A DNA stretch of 64,000 bases from Microbacterium hydrocarbonoxydans (GCF_023715885.1 NZ_JAMBOY010000003.1:124001-188000), one strand, 5' to 3'. Positions 43,128-52,606 are shown, numbered from the stretch's first letter. Numbers and translations: made by a program. The notes: generated by a model not told the origin, from the sequence alone.

Positions 43128-43979
43128 ATGAGCCACATGAATGCGCACTCCTGGTCCCGCACCCTGCAGGTGGCCGACGGCTTCCGCCTCGCCGACGTCG
43201 ATCCGTCCAGCACGCCGGGGTATCACGGCCATAAGGCCGACGGCGCTCGTGACCTGGCGGCCGGACTCGACGAGCTGAACGACCTGCAGGAGCGTCTGTT
43301 CGCCGAGAGCCGGGTCGGCGTCGCGACCGACTCGGTGCTCCTGATCCTCCAGGCCATGGATTCGGCGGGCAAGGGCGGCATCGTGCGGCACGTGGTCGGC
43401 GGAGTCGACCCGCAGGGCATCGCGCTCACCGCCTTCAAGGCGCCGACGCCCGAGGAGCTGTCGCACGACTTCCTGTGGCGGGTCGAGCGCCGTCTGCCCG
43501 AGCCGGGGTTCATCGGGGTGTTCGACCGGTCGCACTACGAAGACGTGCTGATCGGTCGAGTGCGACAGCTCGCGCCGGCTGAGGAGATCGAGCGCCGCTA
43601 CCAGGCGATCACCGAGTTCGAGGCGCGCGTCGCGGCATCCGGAACCCGCATCGTGAAGGTCATGCTGCACATCTCGCCGGAGGAGCAGAAGTCGCGCCTC
43701 ATGGAGCGGCTCGAGCGGCCCGACAAGTACTGGAAGTACAACCCCGGCGACGTGGACGAGCGGATGCTGTGGCCGCAGTACATGGAGGCGTACCAGGCCG
43801 TCTTCGAGCGAACCTCCACGGAGGCCGCGCCCTGGCACGTGATCCCCGCCGACCACAAGTGGTACGCCCGCCTGGCCGTGCAGGAGCTGCTGCTCGACGC
43901 GCTCCAGCAGATCGACCCGCAGTGGCCGGCCGCCGATTTCGACGTCGAGGCCGAGAAGGAGCGCCTCGCCGCCAGCTGA
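43128..43979 (+). CDS. PPK2 family polyphosphate kinase
   Basis: The 283-aa polyphosphate:nucleotide phosphotransferase has Walker A ILQAMDSAGKGGIVRHV, substrate loop GGVDPQGIALTAFKAPTPEEL, Walker B GVFDRSHYEDVLIGRV, and the lid region LERPDKYWKYNPGDVDER. Short single-domain members like this use polyphosphate to phosphorylate AMP or ADP. WHVIPADHKWYARL near the C-terminus is typical. ATG 43128 is taken as the start; ATG 43137 is a close alternative. It follows menD by 36 bases and is likely in the same transcript. Confidence 0.93.
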   Translation: MSHMNAHSWSRTLQVADGFRLADVDPSSTPGYHGHKADGARDLAAGLDELNDLQERLFAESRVGVATDSVLLILQAMDSAGKGGIVRHVVGGVDPQGIALTAFKAPTPEELSHDFLWRVERRLPEPGFIGVFDRSHYEDVLIGRVRQLAPAEEIERRYQAITEFEARVAASGTRIVKVMLHISPEEQKSRLMERLERPDKYWKYNPGDVDERMLWPQYMEAYQAVFERTSTEAAPWHVIPADHKWYARLAVQELLLDALQQIDPQWPAADFDVEAEKERLAAS

Positions 43980-43992
43980 CCGGCTGCGTCCT

Positions 43993-45243
43993 TCAGGCCA
44001 GGGCGTCGACCAGCGGGCGGAACTTCACCCGCGTCTCCAGCAGCTCCGATTCGGGATCCGATCCCGCGACGATTCCCGCGCCGGCATACGCCGTGACGGC
44101 GATGCCCTCCTCGACGGCGGTGAACTGTGCGCAGCGCAGAGCGATGGCCCACTCGCCGTTGCCGTGTGCGTCGACCCAGCCGACCGGACCGGCGTAGCGA
44201 CCGCGATCGAAGGGTTCCAGCTCGCGGATCGCCGCGATCGCCGCGGGGGTCGGAGTGCCGGCGACCGCCGCCGTCGGGTGCAGAGCGCCGACGAGATCGA
44301 GCGACGATCCGCCCTCCGCCAACTCGCCCTCGACATCGGTCGCGAGGTGGAACAGGTTCGGCAGCTTCAGCAGGAACGGCTGCTCGCTCGCGGCCAGTGC
44401 CCGTGTGTGCGGGCGCAACGAGGCCAGGACGCTCTGCACGGCGTACTGGTGCTCGTCGAGGTCCTTCGTACTGGACGCGAGATGAGCGGATGCCGCGGTG
44501 TCGGCGTCGGCATCCGCCCCGCGTCCGATCGTTCCGGCCAGCACCCGCGCGGTCACGGTGCGCTGCTGCACGGTCACCAGGGTCTCGGGGCTCGCGCCGA
44601 TCAGGCCGTCGACCGCGAACGCCCAGGTGTCGGGGTAGCCGGTCGAGAGCGCGCGCACCAGGCGGCGCAGATCGGAACCCGCCGGGATGCTGCCCGTGAG
44701 GTCGCGGGCGAGCACGACCTTGCTCAGCTCGCCGTCGGCGATGCGCGCGAGCGCGCCGCGCACCGAGTCCTGGTACCCCTGCGGGCTCTGCGCGCCGGGC
44801 CCGACGGTGCCCGCCCAGTGCGGCCCGTACGGGCGCGTGACCGCGTCCGTGGAGCGATCGTCCTCGGCCGAGTGGATGCGGGTGAGCCACGTGCGGCCGC
44901 GGTGGCGCCCGACGACGAGTGCGGGGACGACGAGCACGCTCTCGGCAGCGGAGTCCTCGTCGAAGGCGAGCGCCCCGAACGCGACGAGCCCCGTGCCGGG
45001 GAGGGAGAGGGGGTCGTCGATGTCGGCATCGGCGCTGACCTGGCGCCAGGCGTCGGCGATCACGGCCGAGCGAGGCCGACCCGTTCCCGCGGGAACGGCG
45101 ACGGTCTGCACGACGTCGTCCCCGACGGCGACGATCCCGTCTCCGCGGCGCAGCCAGGCGAGCGGTCGGGCGGGGTCCGCGTAGGCGAGGGGGTCTTCGA
45201 TCGGGTCGATCTCTCGGGTCCGCACGACCAGCCTGCTGCTCAC
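43993..45243 (-). CDS. menF: Isochorismate synthase
   Basis: The 416-aa chorismate-binding enzyme converts chorismate to isochorismate, the first committed step of menaquinone synthesis. The C-terminal catalytic fold contains LSKVVLARDLTG, IGASPETLVTV, ARVLAGTIGRG, HLVGALHPTAAVAGTP in the form LVGALHPTAAVAGTPT, and GPVGWVDAHGNGEWAIALRC with the Mg-binding acids. Length fits EntC/MenF. TAGGCT (45250-45255, minus strand) is six bases before GTG 45243. It converges with PPK2 and is divergent from the DUF402 gene. Confidence 0.92.
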   Translation of the reverse strand: MSSRLVVRTREIDPIEDPLAYADPARPLAWLRRGDGIVAVGDDVVQTVAVPAGTGRPRSAVIADAWRQVSADADIDDPLSLPGTGLVAFGALAFDEDSAAESVLVVPALVVGRHRGRTWLTRIHSAEDDRSTDAVTRPYGPHWAGTVGPGAQSPQGYQDSVRGALARIADGELSKVVLARDLTGSIPAGSDLRRLVRALSTGYPDTWAFAVDGLIGASPETLVTVQQRTVTARVLAGTIGRGADADADTAASAHLASSTKDLDEHQYAVQSVLASLRPHTRALAASEQPFLLKLPNLFHLATDVEGELAEGGSSLDLVGALHPTAAVAGTPTPAAIAAIRELEPFDRGRYAGPVGWVDAHGNGEWAIALRCAQFTAVEEGIAVTAYAGAGIVAGSDPESELLETRVKFRPLVDALA

Positions 45244-45302
45244 GCTCCCAGCCTAGTTCCGCGCGTCGCCCAGGGCCGCGCTCCTCGGCCTACGCTGAGC
45301 AC

Positions 45303-45866
45303 ATGAGCGATCCCCGTCCCGTTCCCGGTGCCGAGATGATCTTCCAGTGGCGTAAGTGGGACGGCTCGCCGCACTGGCGTCATGAATGCGTCTATCTCGG
45401 TGCCGACGAGTGGGGCGACTGGCTGGGCCAGCCCACCGGCTGGCCGAGCGCACGGCCTGGTGCGTCGTTCATCGCGGAGACGCCCAACGTGACGCTGATC
45501 CCGCGGCGCACCGATTTCGCGCTCACGGTGAATCGTGCGCACCCGAGGGGCATGCGCATCTACATCGACCTGGGGTGGGACGTGCGGTGGTCCGACGACC
45601 CGCTCCTCGCGACGGGCATCGACATGGATCTCGACGTGGTGCGGGTCGTCGGGAAGCTCGGAACGTGGGTCGACGACCGCGACGAGTGGGCCGAGCACAG
45701 CGTGCAGTTCGGGTACCCAGCCGACGTGCGGGCACAACTGGAAGCCCTGGCCCTCGACCTCGAGGAGCGGGTACGCGCGCAGGTCGCTCCGTTCGACGAC
45801 GCGACGGCCGACGTGTGGCTGGATCGGCTGGAGGCTCTGCGGCTCGCACCGAGGCCCCGCACCTAG
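45303..45866 (+). CDS. DUF402 domain protein
   Basis: The 187-aa soluble protein has the DUF402 core: PGAEMIFQWRKWDG, HECVYLGADEWGDWLGQPTGW, NVTLIPRRTDFALTVNR, MRIYIDLGWDVRWSDDPLLATGIDMDLDVV and VDDRDEWAEHSVQFGYP. Some family members are nucleoside di- and triphosphatases with conserved acidic residues, and the DxDxD-like IDMDLDVV fits metal binding. Function here is not assigned. TACGCT (45291-45296) is six bases before the ATG. It is followed by menG after 9 bases, which has its own -10 box inside the DUF402 end. Confidence 0.85.
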   Translation: MSDPRPVPGAEMIFQWRKWDGSPHWRHECVYLGADEWGDWLGQPTGWPSARPGASFIAETPNVTLIPRRTDFALTVNRAHPRGMRIYIDLGWDVRWSDDPLLATGIDMDLDVVRVVGKLGTWVDDRDEWAEHSVQFGYPADVRAQLEALALDLEERVRAQVAPFDDATADVWLDRLEALRLAPRPRT

Positions 45867-45875
45867 ACTGGACGC

Positions 45876-46610
45876 GTGACCCCGACCGATGACAACCGCG
45901 CCGACCTCGGCAAGGACCCCTCACGCGTGAGCGGCATGTTCGACCAGGTCGCAGCGGGCTACGACAGGACGAACACCGCCATGACGGTGGGCAACGACGC
46001 GCTGTGGCGCGCGGCGACGACGCGGGCCGTCGCGCCGAAGCCCGGGGAGCGGATCCTCGATCTCGGCGCGGGCACGGCATCGTCCTCCGCCTCTCTCGCC
46101 CGCAGCGGCGCCGAGGTGGTCGCCGCCGACTTCTCGCCCGGCATGCTGGCCGAGGGACAGCGCCGCCACGGGCGCATGCGCAACCTCTCGTTCGTGCAGG
46201 CGGATGCAACGGACCTTCCGTTCGACGACGGCGAGTTCGACGCCGTGACGATGTCATACGCCCTGCGCAACGTGAACGACCCGAAGAAGGCGCTGCGCGA
46301 GCTGCTCCGCGTCACCAAGCCCGGCGGCCGTCTCGTCATCAACGAGTTCTCGACACCTCCTCGTCGGCTCTTCCGGTCTGCCTACCGCTTCTACAACGCA
46401 CAGGTGCTGCCCCGGGTGGCTCGCGTCGCCGGCACGAACGGCGCCGCCTACGACTACCTCAACGAGTCGATCAGGGAGTGGCCCGACCAGAAGACGCTCG
46501 CGACCTGGATCCGGGATGCCGGGTGGACCGATGTCGCGTATCGCAACCTGTCCTTCGGGATCGTCGCCCTGCATCGCGCCCGCAAGCCGAAGTCCGGCGC
46601 AGCGGCGTGA
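45876..46610 (+). CDS. menG: Demethylmenaquinone methyltransferase
   Basis: The 244-aa SAM methyltransferase performs the last step of menaquinone synthesis. It has the UbiE/MenG signature FDQVAAGYDRTNTAMTVGND, SAM motif I ILDLGAGTASSSASLA, VVAADFSPGMLAEGQ, DATDLPFDDGEFDAVTMSYA and LRNVNDPKKALRELLRVTKP. It ends in a basic tail after FGIVALHRA. TAGACT (45864-45869) is six bases before the GTG, giving a leaderless transcript that starts within the end of the upstream gene. The polyprenyl synthase follows. Confidence 0.94.
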   Translation: MTPTDDNRADLGKDPSRVSGMFDQVAAGYDRTNTAMTVGNDALWRAATTRAVAPKPGERILDLGAGTASSSASLARSGAEVVAADFSPGMLAEGQRRHGRMRNLSFVQADATDLPFDDGEFDAVTMSYALRNVNDPKKALRELLRVTKPGGRLVINEFSTPPRRLFRSAYRFYNAQVLPRVARVAGTNGAAYDYLNESIREWPDQKTLATWIRDAGWTDVAYRNLSFGIVALHRARKPKSGAAA

Positions 46611-46655
46611 CCCCGGCGGGCGAATCCTCTCAGCGGACGACGGTAGGCTGAAACC

Positions 46656-47717
46656 GTGACTTCGAGCCGCGTAGCCCCGGGTTCGCGACTGGCGAGCCGT
46701 CTCGGTTTCAGCGACCGTATCTTCATCGGCACCGCCGGTCGTCGCATCGCCCAGGCCATCGAAGACGGGCTGGAGCTCGTCGAGACGGGTCTCGCGGATG
46801 ACGTGCGTGTCGCCGATCCGCTGGCCGACGCCGCGAGCCGCTACCTGTACGAGGCGGGCGGCAAGCGCATCCGCCCCGTGCTGACGCTCCTCGCCGCGCA
46901 GCTCGGCGACGGCAACACCGAGCAGGTCATCGACGTCGCCAAGGCGCTCGAGATCACGCATCTGGGCTCGCTCTACCACGACGACGTCATGGACGGAGCC
47001 GACCGCCGTCGCGGCGTCCCGGCCGCACAGACCGTGTGGGGCAACAACATCGCCATCCTCACCGGCGACATCCTCTTCTCCCGTGCGAGCCAGCTCATGT
47101 CGCGGCTCGGAGAGCGCGCGATCCGTCTGCAGGCCGACACCTTCGAGCGTCTCGTGCTCGGCCAGATGCACGAGACGATCGGCGCGCAGCCCGACGACGA
47201 TCCCATCGACTTCTACATCCAGGTGCTCGCCGACAAGACGGGGTCGCTCATCGCGGCGGCGACACAGGGCGGCGTGATCTTCTCGAACGCGCCCTCGGAG
47301 TACGAGGAGCCTCTGCGCGTCTACGGCGAGAAGATCGGCGTGGCCTTCCAGCTGCTCGACGACGTCATCGATCTGTCGGCGAAGCCGGAGGACACGGGCA
47401 AGGTGCCCGGCACCGACCTGCGTGCGGGCGTGCCGACCATGCCCTACCTGCTGCTGAAGGCCGAGACGGATGCGGCGTCGATCGACCTCGCCGCGCGCAT
47501 CGACGACGGCGTGACACGCATCGCCGCCGGCGAGGACCCGTCGATCCTCGATTCCGCTCTCGCGGAGCTGCGCGATCATGCAGGAACCGAGAAGACCCTC
47601 GCGCTCGCGCACTCCTGGACGCGCGACGCGATCGACGCGCTCACCCCGCTCCCGCGCGGGACCGTGCGCGAGGCGCTGACGCGTTTCGCTGAGACCCTCG
47701 TCGAACGCTCCAGCTGA
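46656..47717 (+). CDS. Trans-polyprenyl diphosphate synthase (menaquinone side chain)
   Basis: The 353-aa class I prenyltransferase elongates allylic diphosphates with IPP. The first Asp-rich motif is in LGSLYHDDVMDGADRRRG (near residue 110) and the second in AFQLLDDVIDLSAKPEDTGK (near residue 237). KRIRPVLTLLAAQLGD near residue 70 binds diphosphate. Residues before the first motif are small, fitting a long-chain (hepta- to nona-prenyl) product, but chain length cannot be set by eye. It most likely supplies MenA. TAGGCT (46644-46649) is six bases before GTG 46656. Confidence 0.9.
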   Translation: MTSSRVAPGSRLASRLGFSDRIFIGTAGRRIAQAIEDGLELVETGLADDVRVADPLADAASRYLYEAGGKRIRPVLTLLAAQLGDGNTEQVIDVAKALEITHLGSLYHDDVMDGADRRRGVPAAQTVWGNNIAILTGDILFSRASQLMSRLGERAIRLQADTFERLVLGQMHETIGAQPDDDPIDFYIQVLADKTGSLIAAATQGGVIFSNAPSEYEEPLRVYGEKIGVAFQLLDDVIDLSAKPEDTGKVPGTDLRAGVPTMPYLLLKAETDAASIDLAARIDDGVTRIAAGEDPSILDSALAELRDHAGTEKTLALAHSWTRDAIDALTPLPRGTVREALTRFAETLVERSS

Positions 47718-47772
47718 CGATGCGCGGCCGCGAGGCCGCCCGCCGGGCGTGACGGCAAACGAAAGGATCACC

Positions 47773-49146
47773 ATGACCAAGCTCAGACTGGCCATCGTCG
47801 GGGCAGGCCCCGCCGGGATCTACGCCGCCGACATCCTCCTCAAAGCCGAGCGCAAGTTCGACGTCTCCATCGACCTGTTCGAGCAGCTGCCTGCGCCCTA
47901 CGGCCTGGTGCGCTACGGCGTGGCTCCCGACCACCCGCGCATCAAGGGCATCATCACGGCGCTGCGCGACGTGCTCGACCGCGGCGACATCCGGCTCTTC
48001 GGCAACGTCAGGTTCGGCGAGGACATCACCCTCGAGGATTTGAAGAAGCACTACAACGCGGTGATCTTCGCCACCGGCGCCATCCGCGACACGACCCTCG
48101 AGATCCCTGGGATCGACGCGGTCGCCTCGTACGGCGCGGCCGACTACGTGAGCTGGTTCGACGGCCACCCCGACGTGCCGCGCGAGTGGCCGCTGGACGC
48201 GGCATCCGTCGGCGTCCTCGGAAACGGAAACGTGGCGCTCGACGTCGCCCGCATGCTCGCGAAGCACGCTGAGGACCTGCTCGTCACCGAGGTTCCCGAG
48301 AACGTCTACCAGGGGCTTCAGGCGAGCCAGGTCACCGACGTGCACGTCTTCGGCCGCCGCGGCCCGGCGCAGGTGAAGTTCACGCCCCTCGAGCTGCGCG
48401 AGCTCGGCGAGCTCCGCGACGTCGACATGGTGGTCTACGACGAGGACTTCGACTACGACGAGGCGTCGAAGGATGCCGTGGCGAGCAACAAGCAGGTCAT
48501 GGTGATCGACCGCATCCTGCAGTCCTGGCGCAAGCGCGACTCGGTGAACAACGCCGGCGGTACGGCATCCCGCCGTCTGCACCTGCACTTCTGGGCGCGT
48601 CCCGTGGAGGTGCGCACCGACGAGTCGGGCCGCGTGGCTGCGCTCGTCTACGAGCGCACGCAGCCCGACGGCCAGGGCGGAGCGGTCGGCACCGGCGAGA
48701 TGCGCGAGGTTCCGCTGCAGGCGCTCTACCGCGCGATCGGGTACTTCGGCTCGCCGCTGCCCGGCGTCCCCTTCGACAAGAAGCACGGCGTGATCCCGAA
48801 CCGTGAAGGGCAGGTGCTCGCGAAGGACTCCAACCAGCAGCTGCCGGGCGTCTACGCCACCGGCTGGATCAAGCGCGGGCCGGTCGGCCTCATCGGCCAC
48901 ACGAAGTCGGATGCCATGGAGACCGTGCGTCACATCATCAACGACCAGGGTTCGTGGTGGCACCCGGAGGACCCGTCCGAGGATGCCGTCGTCGCGCTGC
49001 TCCAGGAGCGCGGCGTGAAGTGGACCGACCTCGACGGCTGGCACCGTCTCGACGAGCACGAGATCTCGCTCGGCGCCCCGCACGAGCGTGCTCGCGTGAA
49101 GGTCGTCCCGCGCGAGGAGATGGTGCGCGTCTCCCGTGGGGAATGA
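47773..49146 (+). CDS. Ferredoxin/flavodoxin-NADP+ reductase, FprA type
   Basis: The 457-aa FAD enzyme resembles mycobacterial FprA and adrenodoxin reductase. It has the FAD loop AIVGAGPAGIYAADILL, PAPYGLVRYGVAPDHPRIKG (family signature), VIFATGAIRDTTLEIPGID, the NADP loop VGVLGNGNVALDVARMLAKH, VFGRRGPAQVKFTPLELREL and YATGWIKRGPVGLIGHTKSD. It moves electrons between NADPH and ferredoxin. GAAAGGATC precedes ATG 47773; the frame is open 24 bases further up. It stands alone after the polyprenyl synthase gene. Confidence 0.93.
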   Translation: MTKLRLAIVGAGPAGIYAADILLKAERKFDVSIDLFEQLPAPYGLVRYGVAPDHPRIKGIITALRDVLDRGDIRLFGNVRFGEDITLEDLKKHYNAVIFATGAIRDTTLEIPGIDAVASYGAADYVSWFDGHPDVPREWPLDAASVGVLGNGNVALDVARMLAKHAEDLLVTEVPENVYQGLQASQVTDVHVFGRRGPAQVKFTPLELRELGELRDVDMVVYDEDFDYDEASKDAVASNKQVMVIDRILQSWRKRDSVNNAGGTASRRLHLHFWARPVEVRTDESGRVAALVYERTQPDGQGGAVGTGEMREVPLQALYRAIGYFGSPLPGVPFDKKHGVIPNREGQVLAKDSNQQLPGVYATGWIKRGPVGLIGHTKSDAMETVRHIINDQGSWWHPEDPSEDAVVALLQERGVKWTDLDGWHRLDEHEISLGAPHERARVKVVPREEMVRVSRGE

Positions 49147-49208
49147 CGGTTACGCGATCGTTGCCGGTCGCGCCCGGGGCGGGAGCGGTATCTCCCTAGG
49201 CTGAGGGC

Positions 49209-50243
49209 ATGCGACTGCGTTCTCTTCTCGTCCTAGGGGTGGCCGCCGCGTTGCTCCTCTCCGGTTGCGCCCCGGAGCCGAGTCCCGAACCGACGCGCAC
49301 CTCGTCTTCGCCGACGCCGAGTCCCACCGTCACGCCGACGGTCGACCCCATCGTCGCGCCCGAGGCGGCGTTCGACGTGACCTGCGACGACGTCGCGGCC
49401 GAGATGGCCGGGCTCGTCGGCGAACCGTCGACTCCGGTGAAGCCTGCCATGAGCACCGTGTCCGGGATGAGCTGGCTCCCCGGCCCTGCTGAGTACATGT
49501 TCCAGCGCGCCTCCGGTATCGCCTGCTCGGCGGGCGATGCGGGCCGCAACTGGGAGATCACGATGGTGCCGGACGCCGTGACGGTGATCGCCGGTGCATC
49601 GGAGCGCCAGGGGTACTGGGGCGAGGTCGCTCAGTGTTCCCCCGGCACATGCTCCTTCGAATTCCCGGACGGCGATGTCCTGCTCTCCGCGTCGATCTTC
49701 GACCCGTCGTTGGGCGAAGGCGACGTCGCGAGAGTCGGCGAGGTGCTGCGGAGGCTCTCGGGTGCAGCCGCCGCGAGTGTTCATGACGTGGAGTACATCG
49801 ACAGCGATCTGGTCGGTGCCCCCTGCGAACGGTACGCGACCCTCGAGCAGGTCGACGCCATCGTCGGCGCCGACGATGCGCGGCTCATCACCTCCTTCGG
49901 GGGCTGGGGCATTCCCGCGGAGGTTTACCACGTCGTGAACGGTTCGCGCATGTGCTACTACGCGACGGCGGAGATCAACGGAACCAGCTACCTCATGATC
50001 ACCGCCCTCCCGGCGGGCGCGTGGGCGTTCGAGAACCAGGACGGCACTCCGGCCGAGGTCGAGGGCGCGGAGGCTGCGAAAGCCAGCGTCGGCGCTTACG
50101 GCGAGAACATCCTCGACGTTCGCGTCGGCGTGGACTGGATTCGCCTGGTCACGTACGACAACGGATCCGGCGCCGCGAACCCACGTCCCCTCGCCGAGCA
50201 GGTGATTCGGAACCTCACGGTCGGGCCGACCGCGCCGCAGTAG
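49209..50243 (+). CDS. Lipoprotein of unknown function, 344 aa
   Basis: The signal is MRLRSLLVLGVAAALLLSGC, ending in a lipobox with Cys20, so the protein is anchored outside the membrane. A Ser/Thr/Pro linker (about 21-45) leads to a domain with four to six Cys (FDVTCDDVAAEM, ASGIACSAGD, AQCSPGTCSFEFPDG, APCERYATLEQV, RMCYYATAEING), spaced as if forming disulfides. The two halves look like related beta-rich modules. No family recognised. TAGGCT (49197-49202) is six bases before the ATG. Confidence 0.75.
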   Translation: MRLRSLLVLGVAAALLLSGCAPEPSPEPTRTSSSPTPSPTVTPTVDPIVAPEAAFDVTCDDVAAEMAGLVGEPSTPVKPAMSTVSGMSWLPGPAEYMFQRASGIACSAGDAGRNWEITMVPDAVTVIAGASERQGYWGEVAQCSPGTCSFEFPDGDVLLSASIFDPSLGEGDVARVGEVLRRLSGAAAASVHDVEYIDSDLVGAPCERYATLEQVDAIVGADDARLITSFGGWGIPAEVYHVVNGSRMCYYATAEINGTSYLMITALPAGAWAFENQDGTPAEVEGAEAAKASVGAYGENILDVRVGVDWIRLVTYDNGSGAANPRPLAEQVIRNLTVGPTAPQ

Positions 50244-50271
50244 TCGCAGGGCCGTCGGCTAGCCTGGCGGC

Positions 50272-51279
50272 ATGGCTGACTGGATCCCGGATGTCCTCGG
50301 CGACGAGTTCGAGCAGCTGACCCTCGAGCTCGACGCCGACGACGAGGGGCCCGTGGTCGCAACCCTGGTGCGAGCGCTTCCGCCGGAGCCCGCCTGGTGG
50401 GATCGCCTCGTCCGACGCCGGAGGGAACTCGACGACGTCGACGTCCTGTACGTGCACGGCTGGTCCGACTACTTCTTCCAGAAGCGGCTCGCGCGGTTCT
50501 GGACGGCGAGGGGAGCACGATTCTTCGCGCTGGACCTCCGCAAGTACGGTCGCAGTCTGCGCGATGGCCAGACTCCCGGGTACATCACCGACCTGGCGAC
50601 GTACGACGAAGACATCGCCGCTGCGCTCGACGCGATGGGCCGTGGGCAGGACGGCACGCCCTCGGGGCGGCGGCTCGTGCTGCTCGGCCACTCGACCGGC
50701 GGCCTGACGCTCAGCCTCTGGGCGGCGCGCCACCCGAAGACGGCGGACGCCGTCATCCTGAACAGCCCGTGGCTTGAGTTCCAGGTCGCGTCCGCACGAC
50801 CGCTCATCGCCCCGGTCGCCGAGCTGCAGGCGCGCTGGGCGCCACGGGACGTCGCGCCGCAGGTCGATCTCGGCTTCTACACGCGCGCCCAGCAGGAGGT
50901 CGCAGACGACACCGACCCGATGGACATCGATCTCAGGTGGCGACCGTCGCAGACCATGGCCGTGCACGCGGGATGGTTTCACGCCATCCTCGTCGGGCAC
51001 GGAGCCGTGGCCGCCGGATTGGCGATCGATGCCCCCGTGTGCGTGCTGCTCTCCGCACGGTCGGCTCCGCCGACCCGGTGGTCGGAGGTCCTCACACGGG
51101 TCGATTCCGTCCTTGTCGTCGACGACATCGCTCGCGCATCCCTCAAGCTCGGCTCATCAGTGACAGTCGAGCGGATCGAGGGCGCTCTGCACGACGTGTT
51201 CCTCTCGCGGCATGAGGCCCGCGACGAGGCGTATGCAAGGCTCGCCCGGTGGGTGACCGGCTGGTCCGCCTCGAGGTGA
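50272..51279 (+). CDS. Alpha/beta hydrolase (lysophospholipase-like)
   Basis: The 335-aa hydrolase has VDVLYVHGWSDYFFQKRLARFW, FFALDLRKYGRSL, the nucleophile Ser in LVLLGHSTGGLTLSLWAARHP (near residue 145), LNSPWLEFQ, and a late His in EGALHDVFLSRHEARDEAY. This fits the serine aminopeptidase/lysophospholipase-type group. No signal peptide, so it is cytoplasmic. TAGCCT (50260-50265) is six bases before the ATG. It follows the lipoprotein gene by 28 bases and converges on the GntR regulator. Confidence 0.88.
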   Translation: MADWIPDVLGDEFEQLTLELDADDEGPVVATLVRALPPEPAWWDRLVRRRRELDDVDVLYVHGWSDYFFQKRLARFWTARGARFFALDLRKYGRSLRDGQTPGYITDLATYDEDIAAALDAMGRGQDGTPSGRRLVLLGHSTGGLTLSLWAARHPKTADAVILNSPWLEFQVASARPLIAPVAELQARWAPRDVAPQVDLGFYTRAQQEVADDTDPMDIDLRWRPSQTMAVHAGWFHAILVGHGAVAAGLAIDAPVCVLLSARSAPPTRWSEVLTRVDSVLVVDDIARASLKLGSSVTVERIEGALHDVFLSRHEARDEAYARLARWVTGWSASR

Positions 51280-51304
51280 GCGATGCCGGACGACAGGCCG
51301 TGGA

Positions 51305-51943
51305 TCAGACGTAGTGCATCGCTCGTGCGAGGCGCTCAGCGGCGTCGGCGTCGGCGGCCAGCACCGCGTCCCGGAATTCGCGATAGATGCCCAGCATCCG
51401 CTCGTGATCGGCAGCCGGCACGCGCCAGGCGCGGAGATTCCGTGCGAGCGCCATACTCGCGTCGTTCAGCAGGAACTGGTGCTGCGCGTTGCGGCTGCGG
51501 CCGCTCAGGAACGCGAACACGGCCCAGCGGCTCTCGAACACGTGGTCGTGGGGCGAGACCCCTCTCGACATCTCGTCGATCAGCTCGGCGAGACGGTCTC
51601 GGTCCTCGGCGGACATCCTTGCGACTCCCATGCGTGCCGCCATCCCCGCCTGATATCCGGCGAATTCCAGGGTCTGCTCGACGACCTCGGGTGATACGGC
51701 GGTCACCTCGGTATAGCGGCTCGGGTACATCGTGACGAGTCCGAGGCGCTCGAGCCTCTGCAGCGCCTCGCGCACGGGAGTGCGAGAGACGTGGAGTTCT
51801 TCGGCCACGTCGACGTCGCGGATGCGGTGTCCCGGCGGTAGTTCGCCGTCGACGATCTGCGCACCGATGTGCTGGAAGACCTCCTCGGCCAGGAGCTGCT
51901 TTCCCTCCCGCATGATCTTCATCGAGTTGGTCCTGCTCTTCAT
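51305..51943 (-). CDS. GntR family regulator with FCD-like ligand domain
   Basis: The 212-aa regulator has a winged helix (LLAEEVFQHIGAQIVDGELPPGHRIRDVDVA, split around residues 17-47, then ELHVSRTPVREALQRLERLGLV) and an all-helical C-terminal FCD-type domain. Typical FCD metal-binding His residues are in SPHDHVFESRW and ARAMHYV. It is a metabolite-responsive repressor whose target is unknown. ATG 51943 has GGTGGGG eight bases upstream; the frame is open to 51982 without a ribosome site. It is the last chromosomal-looking gene before the prophage. Confidence 0.87.
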   Translation of the reverse strand: MKSRTNSMKIMREGKQLLAEEVFQHIGAQIVDGELPPGHRIRDVDVAEELHVSRTPVREALQRLERLGLVTMYPSRYTEVTAVSPEVVEQTLEFAGYQAGMAARMGVARMSAEDRDRLAELIDEMSRGVSPHDHVFESRWAVFAFLSGRSRNAQHQFLLNDASMALARNLRAWRVPAADHERMLGIYREFRDAVLAADADAAERLARAMHYV

Positions 51944-52606
51944 GGATTTGTCCCCACCTACGTTCCCGGATCCGAGCCCCATGAAGCGCCCGGACGGCCG
52001 CTAGATCACGAAGTCGTTCGTCGTGCCAACAATCCACGGGTGCCCTCGGTGAGCGCACGAGAATGCGCTCACGGCAGGGCACCATCGTGGAACCACGCCG
52101 ATGAGTCTGCGGTGGCGAGCCCGCAAGGAGCTCGTCGATCGCAGACGATGCCGAGCGCGGAGACGCCGTGCGCCTCCGCCCGCACAGGGGATCGGAGGAG
52201 CGCGAAGCCATGGAAGGACTCGCAGCGTGTCGTGCCTCGACTCATCGTCGGCCGCATCAGGATGCGACGATTCAAGTGTCGGGCACTACAACCCGTATAT
52301 CGGTATGCGATCGAAATCTGTGGATAATGTGCTACCGCCGGGCACGAAGAATCCTGGTGTATCGCTAGGGATGCACGAACGACCGGGGGCCGGCCGGAGG
52401 AGAAGCGAGGGCGGACCGCGTCAGCGGTAGTTGATGAACGGCACTGAGCTTATCGTCGGTGAGCCTGGGTGCCCGTGCGCGGCGGAATTGCGCTGGTTTG
52501 ATTACCGAGACTTGACGTCGGTTAGCGCCACTGAGCGCACATTCTGCGGACTGTTTGCGGACTGCGGACCTGTCGGAGATCCGACACCTGGCTTAAGATC
52601 AGCTCC
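51944..52606. other. Gene-free junction between chromosomal genes and the prophage
   Basis: About 660 bp hold no supported gene. GC drops after about 52260, with words such as CCCGTATATCGGTATGC and TGTGGATAATGTGC. TGCGGAC is repeated three times at about 52555-52569. The left prophage end, and so one attachment site, probably lies here, but the other end is outside the window and the core cannot be identified. Confidence 0.4.
52571..52599 (+). promoter_or_regulatory. Operator-like palindrome and -10 box before the prophage lipoprotein
   Basis: TGTCGGA (52571-52577) and TCCGACA (52580-52586) form a perfect inverted repeat with a two-base centre. TAAGAT (52594-52599) is a -10 box seven bases before ATG 52607. 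The palindrome occupies the -35 position, as expected for a repressor site, so the gene may be under prophage or host control. Confidence 0.5.

Noticed and set aside
41067..43856. A 929-residue antisense open frame across menD and PPK2
   Set aside because: Both plus-strand genes have full sets of family motifs; the antisense product is charged and low-complexity.
51869..52327. 152-residue frame in the junction region
   Set aside because: No ribosome site, mixed composition, and it overlaps the start of the GntR gene antisense.
52552..52559. A further TTCTGCGG word near the prophage edge
   Set aside because: It is single, lacks the second direct copy and the inverted pair, and is part of a local TGCGGAC triplication.
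51944..52606. Prophage attachment site
   Set aside because: A direct-repeat core cannot be recognised because the other prophage end is outside the window.
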